Below, one piece after another: positions 8,585-17,521 of a DNA stretch of 64,000 nt. The stretch's first letter is position 1. Every line of letters starts with the position of its first letter. Source of the stretch: Microbacterium sp. VKM Ac-2923 (GTDB lineage Bacteria > Actinomycetota > Actinomycetes > Actinomycetales > Microbacteriaceae); NCBI RefSeq assembly GCF_022815605.1, contig NZ_JALGRP010000004.1:62001-126000 (forward strand). Direction: 5' to 3'. The notes beneath the pieces are model-generated. The model saw only the letters and a program-made list of their open reading frames with translations, had not been told where the DNA came from and did no database searches. The position numbers were made by a program, and so were the translations under genes.

Positions 8585-9514
8585 TCACGCGTCGCGCGCT
8601 GGCTGGGGAGGCGCCGAGTGGGGCACCAGGTCGAAGACGTCTTCGGCGCTGGTTGAGGAATCGAACATGGACACCGAGAAGGCCCGGCGGCGGGCGACGT
8701 CGCTGAGGGCGTGAACGTGGCCGGTCGCAATCCGGTGGGCGAAAGCGATGTTGGCGAGATAGGAGAGCGTCGAGTCGTCGAGGCCCGTGTCGTCCGTGGC
8801 GGTCGCGTGCGGCAGTGAGTAGACCAGCTCCTGTCGCGTTGGCAGCGTGCCTGACGTGACCCGCGCGGCGGCATCCAGCAGCGGTGCAACGACGTCGCCC
8901 ACGCGGCGAAGGGCGTCGGGTGAAGCAGGACCTGTCACACGATGCGCGAGGCGCATTCGAGATACGACAGTCGATACCGATGTGGTCCAGGATTCCGGGA
9001 GGAGCTCGATCCCCTCTGCCCGGAGAGCGTCGACGAAGACACGGTCGAGGTTCGGAAGATCCACCGCCAACGCAGTGAAGGTCTCTGTCAACTCATTCGA
9101 ATCCGAGGAGATGCCGAAGGGGATCTCACACCCGATCCAGTGCGCAGGATCTGCGTCGTGAACGCTCGCCTCGAGGCCATCGGGGTCAGTGGTGGCAACG
9201 CGCTCGGCCACGTCGAGGTAGAAGTCCTCCATGGCTCTGCGTATCGCCAGGTTTCCGCGATGCTCGTCGAATCGGAACCGGCTGTCGGGGCGGAGGTCGT
9301 CGAGCGGGATTTTTGCTCGACGGAGGAGATCCAGCGTGATGCCGTCGACGATCAGGTCGGGGGCGTAGGACCGGTAGCCGTTGACCGGGTCGATCGCAGA
9401 GGGGGTGAGAACGGCGTGGTCGGCGTACAGCCGCAGCGCCTTCTCGGAGAGGCCGGTCAGTGAACGAAATCGACCCGCAGAGAAGTTCGGGGGAAGCGTG
9501 GTGGGCATGTTCAT
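8585..9514 (-). CDS. MerR-family transcriptional regulator
   Basis: 309 residues. The N-terminus carries a MerR-type winged helix (SLTGLSEKALRLYADHAVLTP followed by YRSYAPD) at residues ~17-55 and a helix RRAKIPLDDLR. The remaining ~230 residues hold no membrane segment and no motif I recognise; a long effector domain is likely. Alternative start MPTTL two codons in. Divergent from the SDR gene at 9702, which may be its target. Confidence 0.85.
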   Translation of the reverse strand: MNMPTTLPPNFSAGRFRSLTGLSEKALRLYADHAVLTPSAIDPVNGYRSYAPDLIVDGITLDLLRRAKIPLDDLRPDSRFRFDEHRGNLAIRRAMEDFYLDVAERVATTDPDGLEASVHDADPAHWIGCEIPFGISSDSNELTETFTALAVDLPNLDRVFVDALRAEGIELLPESWTTSVSTVVSRMRLAHRVTGPASPDALRRVGDVVAPLLDAAARVTSGTLPTRQELVYSLPHATATDDTGLDDSTLSYLANIAFAHRIATGHVHALSDVARRRAFSVSMFDSSTSAEDVFDLVPHSAPPQPARDA

Positions 9515-9701
9515 ACTGTGAGCCTTGCCCCTGGGGCGGAGTCAACTGCGCGAGCTGGCACGCCCGCTCCGGCGGTGCGCGCCGGGAGGCTCAGCCCGTT
9601 CGAGTTCTCGGGTACGGCGGTGAGGCGTCCCACAACCCCCTCTCGATGGTGGGTGCGGGTCGTACGGTTGCCGCGAAGCTAACCGGTGATGAGGGGGAAC
9701 G

Positions 9702-10703
9702 ATGAGCGCGCGTGGTGTGGCGGTAGTGACGGGAGGGTCTGCGGGCCTGGGGCGAGCGATCAGTCGGGAGCTGGCGGATCGGGGGTGGGATGTCGCCGTG
9801 CTGGCGCGAGGCGAGGACGGTCTGGCCGCCACCGTGCGAGAGATCGAGGCGCGGGGACGCCGGGGCTACGCCGTCAGCACCGATGTTGCGGACTGGGGCG
9901 CCGTCGATGCGGCCGCCTCGGCGATCGAGGACGAGCTCGGTCCTATCGACCTGTGGGTGAACAATGCGATGGCGGGCACCATCTCGGAGTTCCTCGATAC
10001 GTCCGTCGAGGACTTCGATCGAGCCACACAGGTCACCTACCTCGGGGTCGTCAACGGCACCCGTGCGGCGCTCAGCCGGATGACTTCTCGCGGGACGGGG
10101 CACGTCATCCAGGTCGGTTCAGCCCTCGCCCACCGAGGGATCCCGCTGCAGGCGGCCTACTGTGGCGCGAAACATGCCGTCCATGGGTTCACCGACGCCG
10201 TCGTCGCGGAACTCACGCACACTCACAGCGATGTAGCAGTGTCGCTGGTGGACATGCCCGCGCTGAACACGACGCAGTTCGGCTGGGTGAAGTCGAACTT
10301 CCCCGAACACCCCCAGCCCGTACCTCCCATCTTCGAACCCGAGGTCGGTGCACGTGCGATCGCGGATGTTGCGGACGTGCCACGTCGACGCACGTGGGTG
10401 GGCGAACCCACTGCGGCCACCATCCTCGGCGCTCGATTCGCCGGTCGGTTCCTCGACTGGTTCCTCGCGAAGACGGCGTACAGCGGGCAGGTCGAGACGG
10501 GCAAGCCTCGTTCTACGCAGCCCTCGAACCTGTGGGAACCCGTCGCGGGCGACCACGGCGCCCGAGGCATATTCTCCGACGACGCCCACTCGTTCAGCCC
10601 CCAGACGTGGGCCATCCGCCACCGCCGACCCGTCTTCTCCACGCTCGCCCTCACCCTTGCCGCCGCGGTCGGGGTGACGGCGGCGGCAGCCCGACGGCGC
10701 TAG
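9702..10703 (+). CDS. short-chain dehydrogenase with C-terminal membrane tail
   Basis: 333 residues. TGGSAGLG cofactor motif at 10-17, a variant NNAM in place of NNAG near 87, and active-site Tyr/Lys in YCGAK near 153. The C-terminal ~35 residues include a hydrophobic run (STLALTLAAAVGVTAAA) ending in Arg residues, which could anchor the enzyme in the membrane; this tail is not part of the SDR core. Ribosome site GAGGGGGAACG before ATG 9702. Confidence 0.88.
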   Translation: MSARGVAVVTGGSAGLGRAISRELADRGWDVAVLARGEDGLAATVREIEARGRRGYAVSTDVADWGAVDAAASAIEDELGPIDLWVNNAMAGTISEFLDTSVEDFDRATQVTYLGVVNGTRAALSRMTSRGTGHVIQVGSALAHRGIPLQAAYCGAKHAVHGFTDAVVAELTHTHSDVAVSLVDMPALNTTQFGWVKSNFPEHPQPVPPIFEPEVGARAIADVADVPRRRTWVGEPTAATILGARFAGRFLDWFLAKTAYSGQVETGKPRSTQPSNLWEPVAGDHGARGIFSDDAHSFSPQTWAIRHRRPVFSTLALTLAAAVGVTAAAARRR

Positions 10704-10983
10704 CCGTCGCGCTTTCCCGAGTCGGCACGTTCGCTCAGTCGCGCGCCGCCGTCACCGTCTCGCGTCGCGGAGCCGGCTTACCGTGGGCACATGAGGTGGC
10801 TCTCGGTCGGAGAGGAAGGACTCGGTGGAAGGCGGTGGGGGCCACGGCAATCCCGGCCTCCCAGCTCGGCGCAGTGTGCACCACCGGCCGCACCGCCCGG
10901 CGGGTGCGCAGCGGCCGGGACCACCGCACGCACCTGCGGCCGTCTGCGGAGGCGCTGGTCGTCGGCCGGAGGAACTCTCCGCG
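10704..10983. other. noncoding gap
   Basis: 280 bases between the convergent SDR and sigma-factor genes. Open frames exist in all directions but none has a credible start, ribosome site or recognisable product. No clear hairpin was seen. Confidence 0.5.
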
Positions 10984-11538
10984 CTACTCCCGAGCAGGTC
11001 CCGTCACGATCGCAGCAACCGCTCCGACGCCCGAGTCGTTCTCTCGCTCGATTCCAAGGGTCTCACGCAGGGTCTCTCGAGCGCGCCGATAACGACTTCG
11101 CACCGTCGTCAGGGGAACGCCGAGGATCGTGGCTGCTTCTGGCATCGTGAACCCGTCCCAGTGGATGAGTTTGACGATCTCCGCCAGGTTCTCGTCAAGG
11201 CGGTCGACAGCGTCACGCACATCGGTCCCCACGTCGGAGGAGGCGGTCTGTTCGCGGGACATGCCGCTGCGGATGCGGTCCACCAGTGCGAGGCGGCGCC
11301 GCTCGCCCCGGGCATGGTTCAGGAGAGTCCCCCTCGCGATCCCGAACAGCCACATTCGCGTCGCCTCGACACCGTCCGGAGTCTCCGCAACACGTCGCCA
11401 CGCGACGACCAGCGTCTCCCCGAGGAGATCTGGAGCGTCGTCAGGGCGAACCCGGCGTTGGAAATACCCCGCGAGAGCGGGCATGGCGTCTGACAACGCA
11501 GCCGTCAGCATCCTGGAACGGTCAGTCGTTCGTGTCAT
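10984..11538 (-). CDS. ECF-type RNA polymerase sigma factor
   Basis: 184 residues. Region 2 is visible at ~30-95 (DAPDLLGETLVVAWRRV ... MWLFGIARGTLLNHARGERRR) and region 4 at ~110-165 (LAEIVKLIHWDGFTMPEAATILGVPLTTVRSRYRRARETLRE). There is no sigma 1.1 or region 3, so it is group IV (ECF). It overlaps the upstream membrane-protein gene by 4 bases (ATGA), so the two are co-translated; that neighbour is the likely anti-sigma partner. Confidence 0.9.
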   Translation of the reverse strand: MTRTTDRSRMLTAALSDAMPALAGYFQRRVRPDDAPDLLGETLVVAWRRVAETPDGVEATRMWLFGIARGTLLNHARGERRRLALVDRIRSGMSREQTASSDVGTDVRDAVDRLDENLAEIVKLIHWDGFTMPEAATILGVPLTTVRSRYRRARETLRETLGIERENDSGVGAVAAIVTGPARE

Positions 11539-12131
11539 GGGGCCGGCGTCGTGCAGTCAGCCTCGCTCGACCACGAATCGATCGATCCCGGCGGGAAGCC
11601 CCGCCGCTCGAGCTCGTCGCGGGCCGCGGCGATGAGGGCATTCCCCATCGCGAAGCTGTACTCGGTATCGGAGCCAACCTCCACGTCCACGTAGTCCTTC
11701 TCGGAACGCAGGTGCGTCATCGCGGCGTCGATGTCGATGAGAGTGAGGACGTCTGCGGAGGTGACCCAGGCGCGCAGCGCCGCAGCTGCCTCAGGATCAG
11801 TCGCGATGGTGTCTCCCCAGGTCTCCGTACAGATCGCCCCGCTTGGCATCGCGTATTCGATCGTCACGTAGGGGTCCTCGATGTTCGGGGCCATCCACTC
11901 GCGCAGTTCCGGACTCATCGCGAACGCCGTCGCCCCGCCGCCTGCGACCAGCGCGACAGCAAAACCCGCTGCGACAGCAAGGCGCACCGTACTAGCCGCG
12001 TGAGTTCCGGCGCTGCGCCGGGCGGCCCGGATGGTGGCTCGACGGTTGCGCGCCGACACATCGAATCGGACGAGCGGGGCTGCGGCGTTGAGTACGTCTG
12101 CAACGGGGTCAGTGGGCATCGTGGTGTCCAA
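11535..12131 (-). CDS. single-span membrane protein, probable anti-sigma partner
   Basis: 198 residues: ~45 cytoplasmic residues, one membrane span (LAVAAGFAVALVAGGGATAFA near 49-70) and an outer domain with two Cys (GAICTETW and SEADCTTP). No zinc-binding HxxxCxxC motif is present, so it is not a classical ZAS anti-sigma factor. Its position directly upstream of and overlapping the ECF sigma gene suggests it holds or senses for that sigma factor; anti-sigma genes more often lie downstream. Confidence 0.7.
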   Translation of the reverse strand: MDTTMPTDPVADVLNAAAPLVRFDVSARNRRATIRAARRSAGTHAASTVRLAVAAGFAVALVAGGGATAFAMSPELREWMAPNIEDPYVTIEYAMPSGAICTETWGDTIATDPEAAAALRAWVTSADVLTLIDIDAAMTHLRSEKDYVDVEVGSDTEYSFAMGNALIAAARDELERRGFPPGSIDSWSSEADCTTPAP

Positions 12132-12336
12132 TCGTGGGTGATCTCACCCGGTACATGTCCACCTGAAGCCCAATCGTGCTCGTGAGATCCGACTCGATGC
12201 AACACCTCGGTTCCTGCATCCGCACGATCGGTAGCGCATCCGCCGGTACTCGCCGTGCCGCTCGTGGAGGGCTGAGGCTCACCGCTCCCCCTGTTCCCCG
12301 GGCGGTCTCATCGCTACCCGCGCGGCTGGAAGACGT

Positions 12337-12369
12337 GAGAGGCCGTCGGCGTGACGCCGACGGCCTCTC
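12337..12369. terminator. hairpin terminator
   Basis: Perfect 15-base stem GAGAGGCCGTCGGCG / CGCCGACGGCCTCTC with a 3-base loop, just past the stop of the secreted-protein gene (12385) on the minus strand. No strong U-tract. Confidence 0.65.
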
Positions 12370-12384
12370 CCCCTGACGAGTGCG

Positions 12385-13260
12385 TCAGGCGCAGCGGGCG
12401 AGGTACCGCGTTACATCGGCGCGGGTGAGGTCTCTCCGCACGTCGAGGTCGGGGTGGCTTCGGAGATACGCGCGAGCGGCAGAGGCGGCCTTCGCGAACG
12501 TGAGGGTGGAGCGGTCGAGGCAGGGAGCGGATTCGAGCGGATTCGTGCGCGGGGCCCGCAGGTCAGCGTCGATACCGGTGAAAGCCTGGTCCACGTCGGT
12601 GACGACGATGGGTCGGGCTCCGCCCTCGGTCGGCGCGTTCGGCCACCACTGCTGCGGCTCGCCGTTACTGCCGCGGCCTTCGAAGGTCACGAAGTAGGTG
12701 CCGAGTTCGAGTCCACGAACGGTGTAGTCACCGTTCGCGTCCGTCTGAGCGTCGAAGTTGAGGCCGAATGCGCCCGAAGAAGCCGAAACCCAGACGGGAC
12801 CGCCGTCGTCCGTTTTGACGCGACCGCTGATGGTCGCACCCAGCGGCAGCACGTAGGAGGGAAGGACGAGCGTCTCGCCGGCAGCCACGGCGAAAGCGGT
12901 CCCCTTGTCCCTTCTCGTGGTGGCTCCGAGATTGCGGGGCACGTGGACCCCGTCATCGACCTGCGCGGCGACGACGTACTCCACCTCGGGGACGACGTCG
13001 GCGGTGAAGGTGCCGTCGGCGGCGGTGGTGGCGATGACGGTGGGGGTCTGTTCATTCACCGCGGGTGGGAACAGGTACACCTCGGTGCCCGCGGCGGGCG
13101 GAGCGTCGGGAGGACCCTCCAGGAGCACTCGGCCACTGATGGCGCCGGTCGCCTCGAGGGCATCCGCGTGGGCGGGAACGGCAACCCCTGAACTCAGGAT
13201 CAGGACGGCCGCCGCGACGGCGATCGGATTTCGGACGGTAGCGAACGAGAACAATGACAT
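12385..13260 (-). CDS. secreted protein with carboxypeptidase-regulatory-like beta-sandwich repeats
   Basis: 291 residues from ATG 13260, supported by GGGGGA six bases upstream. Signal peptide ending near AVPAHADA. Two or three beta-sandwich repeats of the CarbD/Cna-B-like type follow (GAISGRVLLEG, TTAADGTFTADV, GATISGRVKTDDGG, TDANGDYTVRGLELGTYFVTF). The last ~55 residues are a helical, Cys-containing tail (SAPCLDRST ... TRYLARCA). Probably a cell-surface or secreted adhesive/structural protein with no enzymatic motif. A longer frame to 13404 has no signal peptide at its N-terminus. Confidence 0.82.
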   Translation of the reverse strand: MSLFSFATVRNPIAVAAAVLILSSGVAVPAHADALEATGAISGRVLLEGPPDAPPAAGTEVYLFPPAVNEQTPTVIATTAADGTFTADVVPEVEYVVAAQVDDGVHVPRNLGATTRRDKGTAFAVAAGETLVLPSYVLPLGATISGRVKTDDGGPVWVSASSGAFGLNFDAQTDANGDYTVRGLELGTYFVTFEGRGSNGEPQQWWPNAPTEGGARPIVVTDVDQAFTGIDADLRAPRTNPLESAPCLDRSTLTFAKAASAARAYLRSHPDLDVRRDLTRADVTRYLARCA

Positions 13261-13493
13261 GAAGATCCCCCAGCGGGAGCACGGCGCCCCCATCCGTCCC
13301 GACGATAGGACCCCGAGGTCGTCGCCCGCCACACGCCCCTCGACGACGTGCGAGAACCGACGCTCGATACGCTCAGCGTGAAGCGCTGAAGGCACCGGAT
13401 TCAACGTTCTCAGCGCGTCCGGAAACCCGCGAAACTCCTCCCACTCCCGTCTCGGCCCGCCCCATCCCCGCAGGGCTCACCTAGGCTCAAGCC

Positions 13494-14708
13494 ATGGATG
13501 CCGATCACGCGCACGCGACATCGCGTCCGGTGTCCGTGCCGCTTGGCGCCACCGTCACGTCGGCAGCAGGCCCGGCCGCCCAGCTCGGCGCGATCCGTTC
13601 CACCGGAGGGCCCCGACCGGCGGATCCGCAGCGGCCCGGACCGCAGCGCGAACCCGGCGCTGTCCGAGCCACCGGCGCCCCGACCGACGGCGGCCTGCAA
13701 GACCGCTTCGGCCGCGTCGCCACCGACCTGCGCGTCTCGGTCATCGACAAGTGCAATCTGCGCTGTACGTACTGCATGCCGGCCGACGGGATGCCGTGGC
13801 TCCCGCAGTCGCAGCTGATGAGCACCGATGAGATCCGCCGCATCGTGCGCGTGGCGGTGCAGTCGCTCGGCGCCGAGGAACTGCGCCTCACCGGCGGTGA
13901 ACCTCTCGTGCGCAAGGACCTCGAGTTCATCATCGCCGGCATCCGCGCCGACAACCCCGACCTGCCGATCTCGATGACGACCAACGCCGTCGGGCTCGAC
14001 CGTCGGGCGCAGGCGCTGAAAGACGCGGGGCTCACCCGCGTGAACGTCTCACTCGACACCCTGCATCCCGAGACCTTCGCCGAGCTCACCCGTCGCCCCC
14101 ACCTCGATAAGGTGCTGGCGGGTCTCCAGGCCGCCCGCGCGGCGGGCCTCGGGCCCATCAAGATCAATGCGGTGCTGCTGCGGGGCATCAACGACACCGA
14201 AGTCGTGCCGCTCGTCGACTGGGCCGTGTCGAACGGCTTCGAGATGCGCTTCATCGAGGACATGCCGCTCGACGGCGATCGTTCGTGGAGCGCGACCAAC
14301 GTCATCCCGGCGCGTGACATCCGCGCGGCCATCGAGCAGAGCTTCAGCCTGACCGCCGATCCGCGTGGCCGGGGCGCCGCCCCCGCCGAACGCTGGGAGG
14401 TGCGCCGCCACGGCGAGACGACGCTCGCCGGACACGTCGGCATCATCTCGTCGGTGACCGAGCCGTTCTGCTCCGCCTGCTCGCGCACGCGCGTCACCGC
14501 CGACGGTCGCATCCGCTCGTGCCTGTTCTCGCACGAAGAGACCGATCTGCTCACGGCGCTCCGTGACGGCGCCGACGACGAGGGACTCGCGCAGATCTGG
14601 CGGGATGCCATGTGGGTCAAGCCCCGCGCCCACGGCTCCGACCGCGTCGGACTCGCGCGCCCCGACTTCGTACAGCCCGAACGCACGATGAGCGCGATCG
14701 GCGGATGA
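13494..14708 (+). CDS. moaA: MoaA, GTP 3',8-cyclase (molybdenum cofactor step 1)
   Basis: 404 residues. Radical-SAM cluster CNLRCTYC near residue 85, GGEPLVRKDLEF near 125, and a C-terminal second cluster (FCSACSRTRVTADGRIRSCLFS) with the terminal Gly-Gly required for activity. Converts GTP to 3',8-cyclo-H2GTP. The N-terminal ~65 residues before DRFGRVATDLRVS are Pro/Ala/Arg-rich and absent from typical MoaA; ATG 13494 lacks a clear ribosome site, and in-frame GTG codons at 13530 and 13536 are alternatives. First gene of the moaA-moeB-moeA-moaC-moaD operon. Confidence 0.95.
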   Translation: MDADHAHATSRPVSVPLGATVTSAAGPAAQLGAIRSTGGPRPADPQRPGPQREPGAVRATGAPTDGGLQDRFGRVATDLRVSVIDKCNLRCTYCMPADGMPWLPQSQLMSTDEIRRIVRVAVQSLGAEELRLTGGEPLVRKDLEFIIAGIRADNPDLPISMTTNAVGLDRRAQALKDAGLTRVNVSLDTLHPETFAELTRRPHLDKVLAGLQAARAAGLGPIKINAVLLRGINDTEVVPLVDWAVSNGFEMRFIEDMPLDGDRSWSATNVIPARDIRAAIEQSFSLTADPRGRGAAPAERWEVRRHGETTLAGHVGIISSVTEPFCSACSRTRVTADGRIRSCLFSHEETDLLTALRDGADDEGLAQIWRDAMWVKPRAHGSDRVGLARPDFVQPERTMSAIGG

Positions 14709-15487
14709 GGCCGCTCGTCGAGCCCGTGGCATCCCTCGCCCCGGAGGAGCTCATCCGCACCGCCCGTCATGCCGTGCTGGTGGCGATCGGCGAGGAGGGC
14801 CAGCGCCGTCTGGCCGCTGCCCGCATCGCGGTCGTCGGAGCCGGGGGGTTGGGCTCGCCCGTGCTGCTGGCCCTCGCTGCCGCGGGCGTCGGTGAACTCA
14901 CCGTCATCGACGACGACATCGTCGAGCGTACGAACCTGCAGCGCCAGCTGATGCACCGCGTCGATGACATCGGCACCGCGAAAACCGCATCCGCGGCGCG
15001 TGCCGTGAGCGATCTCTCGCCCCTCACCCTCGTCCATGAACGAAACGTACGACTGACCTCCGACAACGCGCGCGAGCTCTTCGCGGACGCCCACCTCGTG
15101 ATCGACGGCAGCGACACCTTCGACACCCGCGAAGCGGTCGCCGCCGCGGCCGAAGACCTCGGCATCCCGCTCGTCTGGGGAGCCGTGCAGGAGTGGGCGG
15201 CGCAGATCACCGTGTTCTGGTCGGCCCCACCCGAGGGCCACGCCCCGGTCGTGCTGGGAGATCTGTTCCCCACGGGCTCCGCCGGTGAACCCCCGACGTG
15301 CGCGCAAGTCGGCGTGCTCGGGTCGCTGTGCGTGCAGGTCGGCGGCATGCTCGCGACCGAGGCCATCAAGCTCGTGACCGGCGCCGGCGACCCCCTGCTC
15401 GGGCGACTCGTCGTGATCGACGCCCTGCGCGCCCGGCACGACGTGATCCCGCTCACCCCGGCGACGCGCCGCGTCGTTTCACCCTGA
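14705..15487 (+). CDS. moeB: MoeB/ThiF-type adenylyltransferase activating MoaD
   Basis: 260 residues from ATG 14705 (ATGA overlap with moaA). ATP-binding GAGGLGSPVLLALAAAG near 40, ERTNLQRQ near 80, DGSDTFDTR near 138 and the conserved Cys in PPTCAQVGVLG near 195. It adenylates the C-terminus of MoaD. The two CxxC zinc pairs of E. coli MoeB are absent (only two Cys in the whole protein), and there is no rhodanese domain, so sulfur must come from another protein. Confidence 0.88.
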   Translation: MRPLVEPVASLAPEELIRTARHAVLVAIGEEGQRRLAAARIAVVGAGGLGSPVLLALAAAGVGELTVIDDDIVERTNLQRQLMHRVDDIGTAKTASAARAVSDLSPLTLVHERNVRLTSDNARELFADAHLVIDGSDTFDTREAVAAAAEDLGIPLVWGAVQEWAAQITVFWSAPPEGHAPVVLGDLFPTGSAGEPPTCAQVGVLGSLCVQVGGMLATEAIKLVTGAGDPLLGRLVVIDALRARHDVIPLTPATRRVVSP

Positions 15488-15501
15488 CCCCGGAGGCCCC
15501 G

Positions 15502-16725
15502 ATGACCCCGCTGCTCACCGTCGAGGAGCACCGCGCCCGCGTGCTCGTCGCCGTCTCGGTCCTCCCCGCCGAGACCGTGCCCCTGTCCGACGCGCCCGGC
15601 CGCACGCTCGCCGAGCCGGTGCTCGCGGCCCATGACCTCCCCGGCTTCGACAACTCCTCGATGGACGGCTTCGCCGTGCGCTTCGCCGACGTCGAGGGGG
15701 CGGATGCCGAGCACCCGGCGTCGCTGAGAGTGGTGGCCGATCTACCGGCCGGCACGGCCGACGATCCCGACCTCGCTCCGGGGGAGGCCGCGCGCATCAT
15801 GACGGGGGCGGCCGTTCCCGCCGCCGCGGACGCGATCGTGCCCTTCGAAGACACCGCGGGTGGTCTCGCCGATTCGCTCGGCACGGTGGAGGTGCTGCGG
15901 GCTCCCGCTGCCGCGGGAGCGTTCATCCGACGCCGCGGCGGCGACACGCGCGCGGGAGTCGCGGTCCTCTCCCCCGGCGAGCGCCTGGGCCCCTTCGCTC
16001 TGGCGGCTGCCGCGGCCGCCGGCGTCGCCGAGGTCGTGGTGCGGCGCCGCCCTCGAGTGGCCGTCGTGTCGACGGGCAGCGAGCTCGTCGATCCCGGCAC
16101 GGCCCTCGGCCGGGGTCAGACGCCCGACTCGAACGCGACGCTTCTCGCCGAGATGGTCGCCGCGGCCGACGCCGAGGTCGTGCTCGTCGATCGCGTGGGC
16201 GACGATCCCGCCGGTGTCGACGCGGTCCTCTCCCGCGCCGACGACGCCGACGTGATCGTCTTCACCGGAGGTGTGAGCGCCGGAGCCTACGAGCCCGTCC
16301 GCCTCGCCCTCTCCGACCGCATCGCTTTCGACAAAGTCGCCATGCAGCCCGGCAAACCGCAGGCCTTCGGCGTGCTCGACGACGGACGACTCGTCTTCGG
16401 TCTCCCCGGCAACCCGGTGAGCGTGGCAGTGTCGTTCGAGGTGTTCGTGCGCCCCGCGCTGCTGGCGCTGCAGGGCCGCGCCGTCGTCGATCGGCGGATC
16501 GCCCGGCTCGCGGCATCCGAAAGCTGGACCACCCCTCCCGGACGCCGCCAGTACCTCCCCGCGGTGATCGACCTCGTCGCGGGAACCGTGCGCCCCGCCA
16601 CGGCGGGCGGTTCGGGCTCACACCTGGCCGCGTCGCTCGCCCGCGCGGAGGCCTTCGCCATCATCCCCGCCGAGGTGTCGACCGTGTCGGTCGACGACCC
16701 GCTCGATGTCATGCTGATTCCATGA
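15502..16725 (+). CDS. moeA: MoeA, molybdopterin molybdenumtransferase
   Basis: 407 residues from ATG 15502, with CGGAGG seven bases upstream. Family motifs: PGRTLAEPVLA, FDNSSMDGFAVR near 48-60, GEAARIMTGAAVP, and the MPT-binding GGVSAGAYEPVR near 255 plus KVAMQPGKPQAFG and FGLPGNPVSVAVSFE. Inserts molybdate into adenylylated molybdopterin. 14 bases after moeB and overlapping moaC by 4 bases. Confidence 0.95.
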   Translation: MTPLLTVEEHRARVLVAVSVLPAETVPLSDAPGRTLAEPVLAAHDLPGFDNSSMDGFAVRFADVEGADAEHPASLRVVADLPAGTADDPDLAPGEAARIMTGAAVPAAADAIVPFEDTAGGLADSLGTVEVLRAPAAAGAFIRRRGGDTRAGVAVLSPGERLGPFALAAAAAAGVAEVVVRRRPRVAVVSTGSELVDPGTALGRGQTPDSNATLLAEMVAAADAEVVLVDRVGDDPAGVDAVLSRADDADVIVFTGGVSAGAYEPVRLALSDRIAFDKVAMQPGKPQAFGVLDDGRLVFGLPGNPVSVAVSFEVFVRPALLALQGRAVVDRRIARLAASESWTTPPGRRQYLPAVIDLVAGTVRPATAGGSGSHLAASLARAEAFAIIPAEVSTVSVDDPLDVMLIP

Positions 16726-17228
16726 GCTTCACGCACCTGGATGCCGCGGGCCACGCCCGCATGGTCGACGTCACGCTCAAGCAGCCCACTGTCCGCAGCG
16801 CCACCGCCCGCGGTTTCGTGCGCTGCGCGCCCGAGGTGGTCGCGGCCCTGCGCGACGGCACCGCCCCCAAGGGCGACGTGCTGGCCGTGGCGCGCATCTC
16901 CGGCATCCAGGCCGCGAAGTCCACTCCCGCACTCCTCCCCCTCGCGCACGTGATCGGCGTTCACCGCGCCTCGGTCGACCTCGAGATCACCGACGAGGGC
17001 GTCGAGATCGAGGCGACGGTCGGCACCGCCGACCGCACCGGCGTCGAGATGGAGGCGCTCACGAGCGTCTCGGTCGCGGCGCTGGCGATCGTCGACATGG
17101 TGAAGGGCATGGACAAGGGCACCTCCATCGAGAACGTGCGCATCGTGTCGAAGACCGGCGGCAAGTCCGGCGACTGGATGCGACCGGGCGAGGGCGACGC
17201 CCCCGACGCCGAGGGGGCATCCGCGTGA
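16722..17228 (+). CDS. moaC: MoaC, cyclic pyranopterin monophosphate synthase
   Basis: 168 residues. Conserved MVDVTLKQPTVRSATARG, the LPLAHVIGVHRASVDLE segment, GVEMEALTSVSVAALAIVDMVKGMDKG and KTGGKSG are the MoaC hallmarks. Works with MoaA to give cPMP. One conserved position differs from the common LCHP form: here LAHV. The C-terminal ~12 residues are acidic. ATGA overlap with moeA and GTGA overlap with moaD. Confidence 0.95.
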   Translation: MSFTHLDAAGHARMVDVTLKQPTVRSATARGFVRCAPEVVAALRDGTAPKGDVLAVARISGIQAAKSTPALLPLAHVIGVHRASVDLEITDEGVEIEATVGTADRTGVEMEALTSVSVAALAIVDMVKGMDKGTSIENVRIVSKTGGKSGDWMRPGEGDAPDAEGASA

Positions 17229-17461
17229 GCGTCCGCGTCCGTTACTTCGCCGCCGCCGCCGAGGCCGCCGGCACCGATGCCGAGGACCGCACCGAGTCGA
17301 CCCTCGTGGCCCTCCGCACCGCCGTCGTCGTCGACCACCCCGCGCTCGGCGGCATCCTGGACCGCTGCGCCGTGCTGCTCGACGGCACCCGGCACGACGA
17401 CGACGCCCCGCTCGCGGGAGTCACCCACGTCGACGTGCTGCCGCCCTTCGCCGGCGGCTGA
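17225..17461 (+). CDS. moaD: MoaD, molybdopterin synthase sulfur carrier subunit
   Basis: 78 residues from GTG 17225 (overlapping the moaC stop). Ubiquitin-like fold beginning VRVRYFAAAAEAAG and ending LPPFAGG; the terminal Gly-Gly becomes the thiocarboxylate that donates sulfur to cPMP. Partner of MoaE encoded 1.2 kb away on the other strand. Confidence 0.92.
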   Translation: MSVRVRYFAAAAEAAGTDAEDRTESTLVALRTAVVVDHPALGGILDRCAVLLDGTRHDDDAPLAGVTHVDVLPPFAGG

Positions 17462-17521
17462 GCCGCCCCGGGAGGAGCCGGTATGGAGGCAACGCGCCGA
17501 ACGCCGCGCCAGCGCTCGGGC

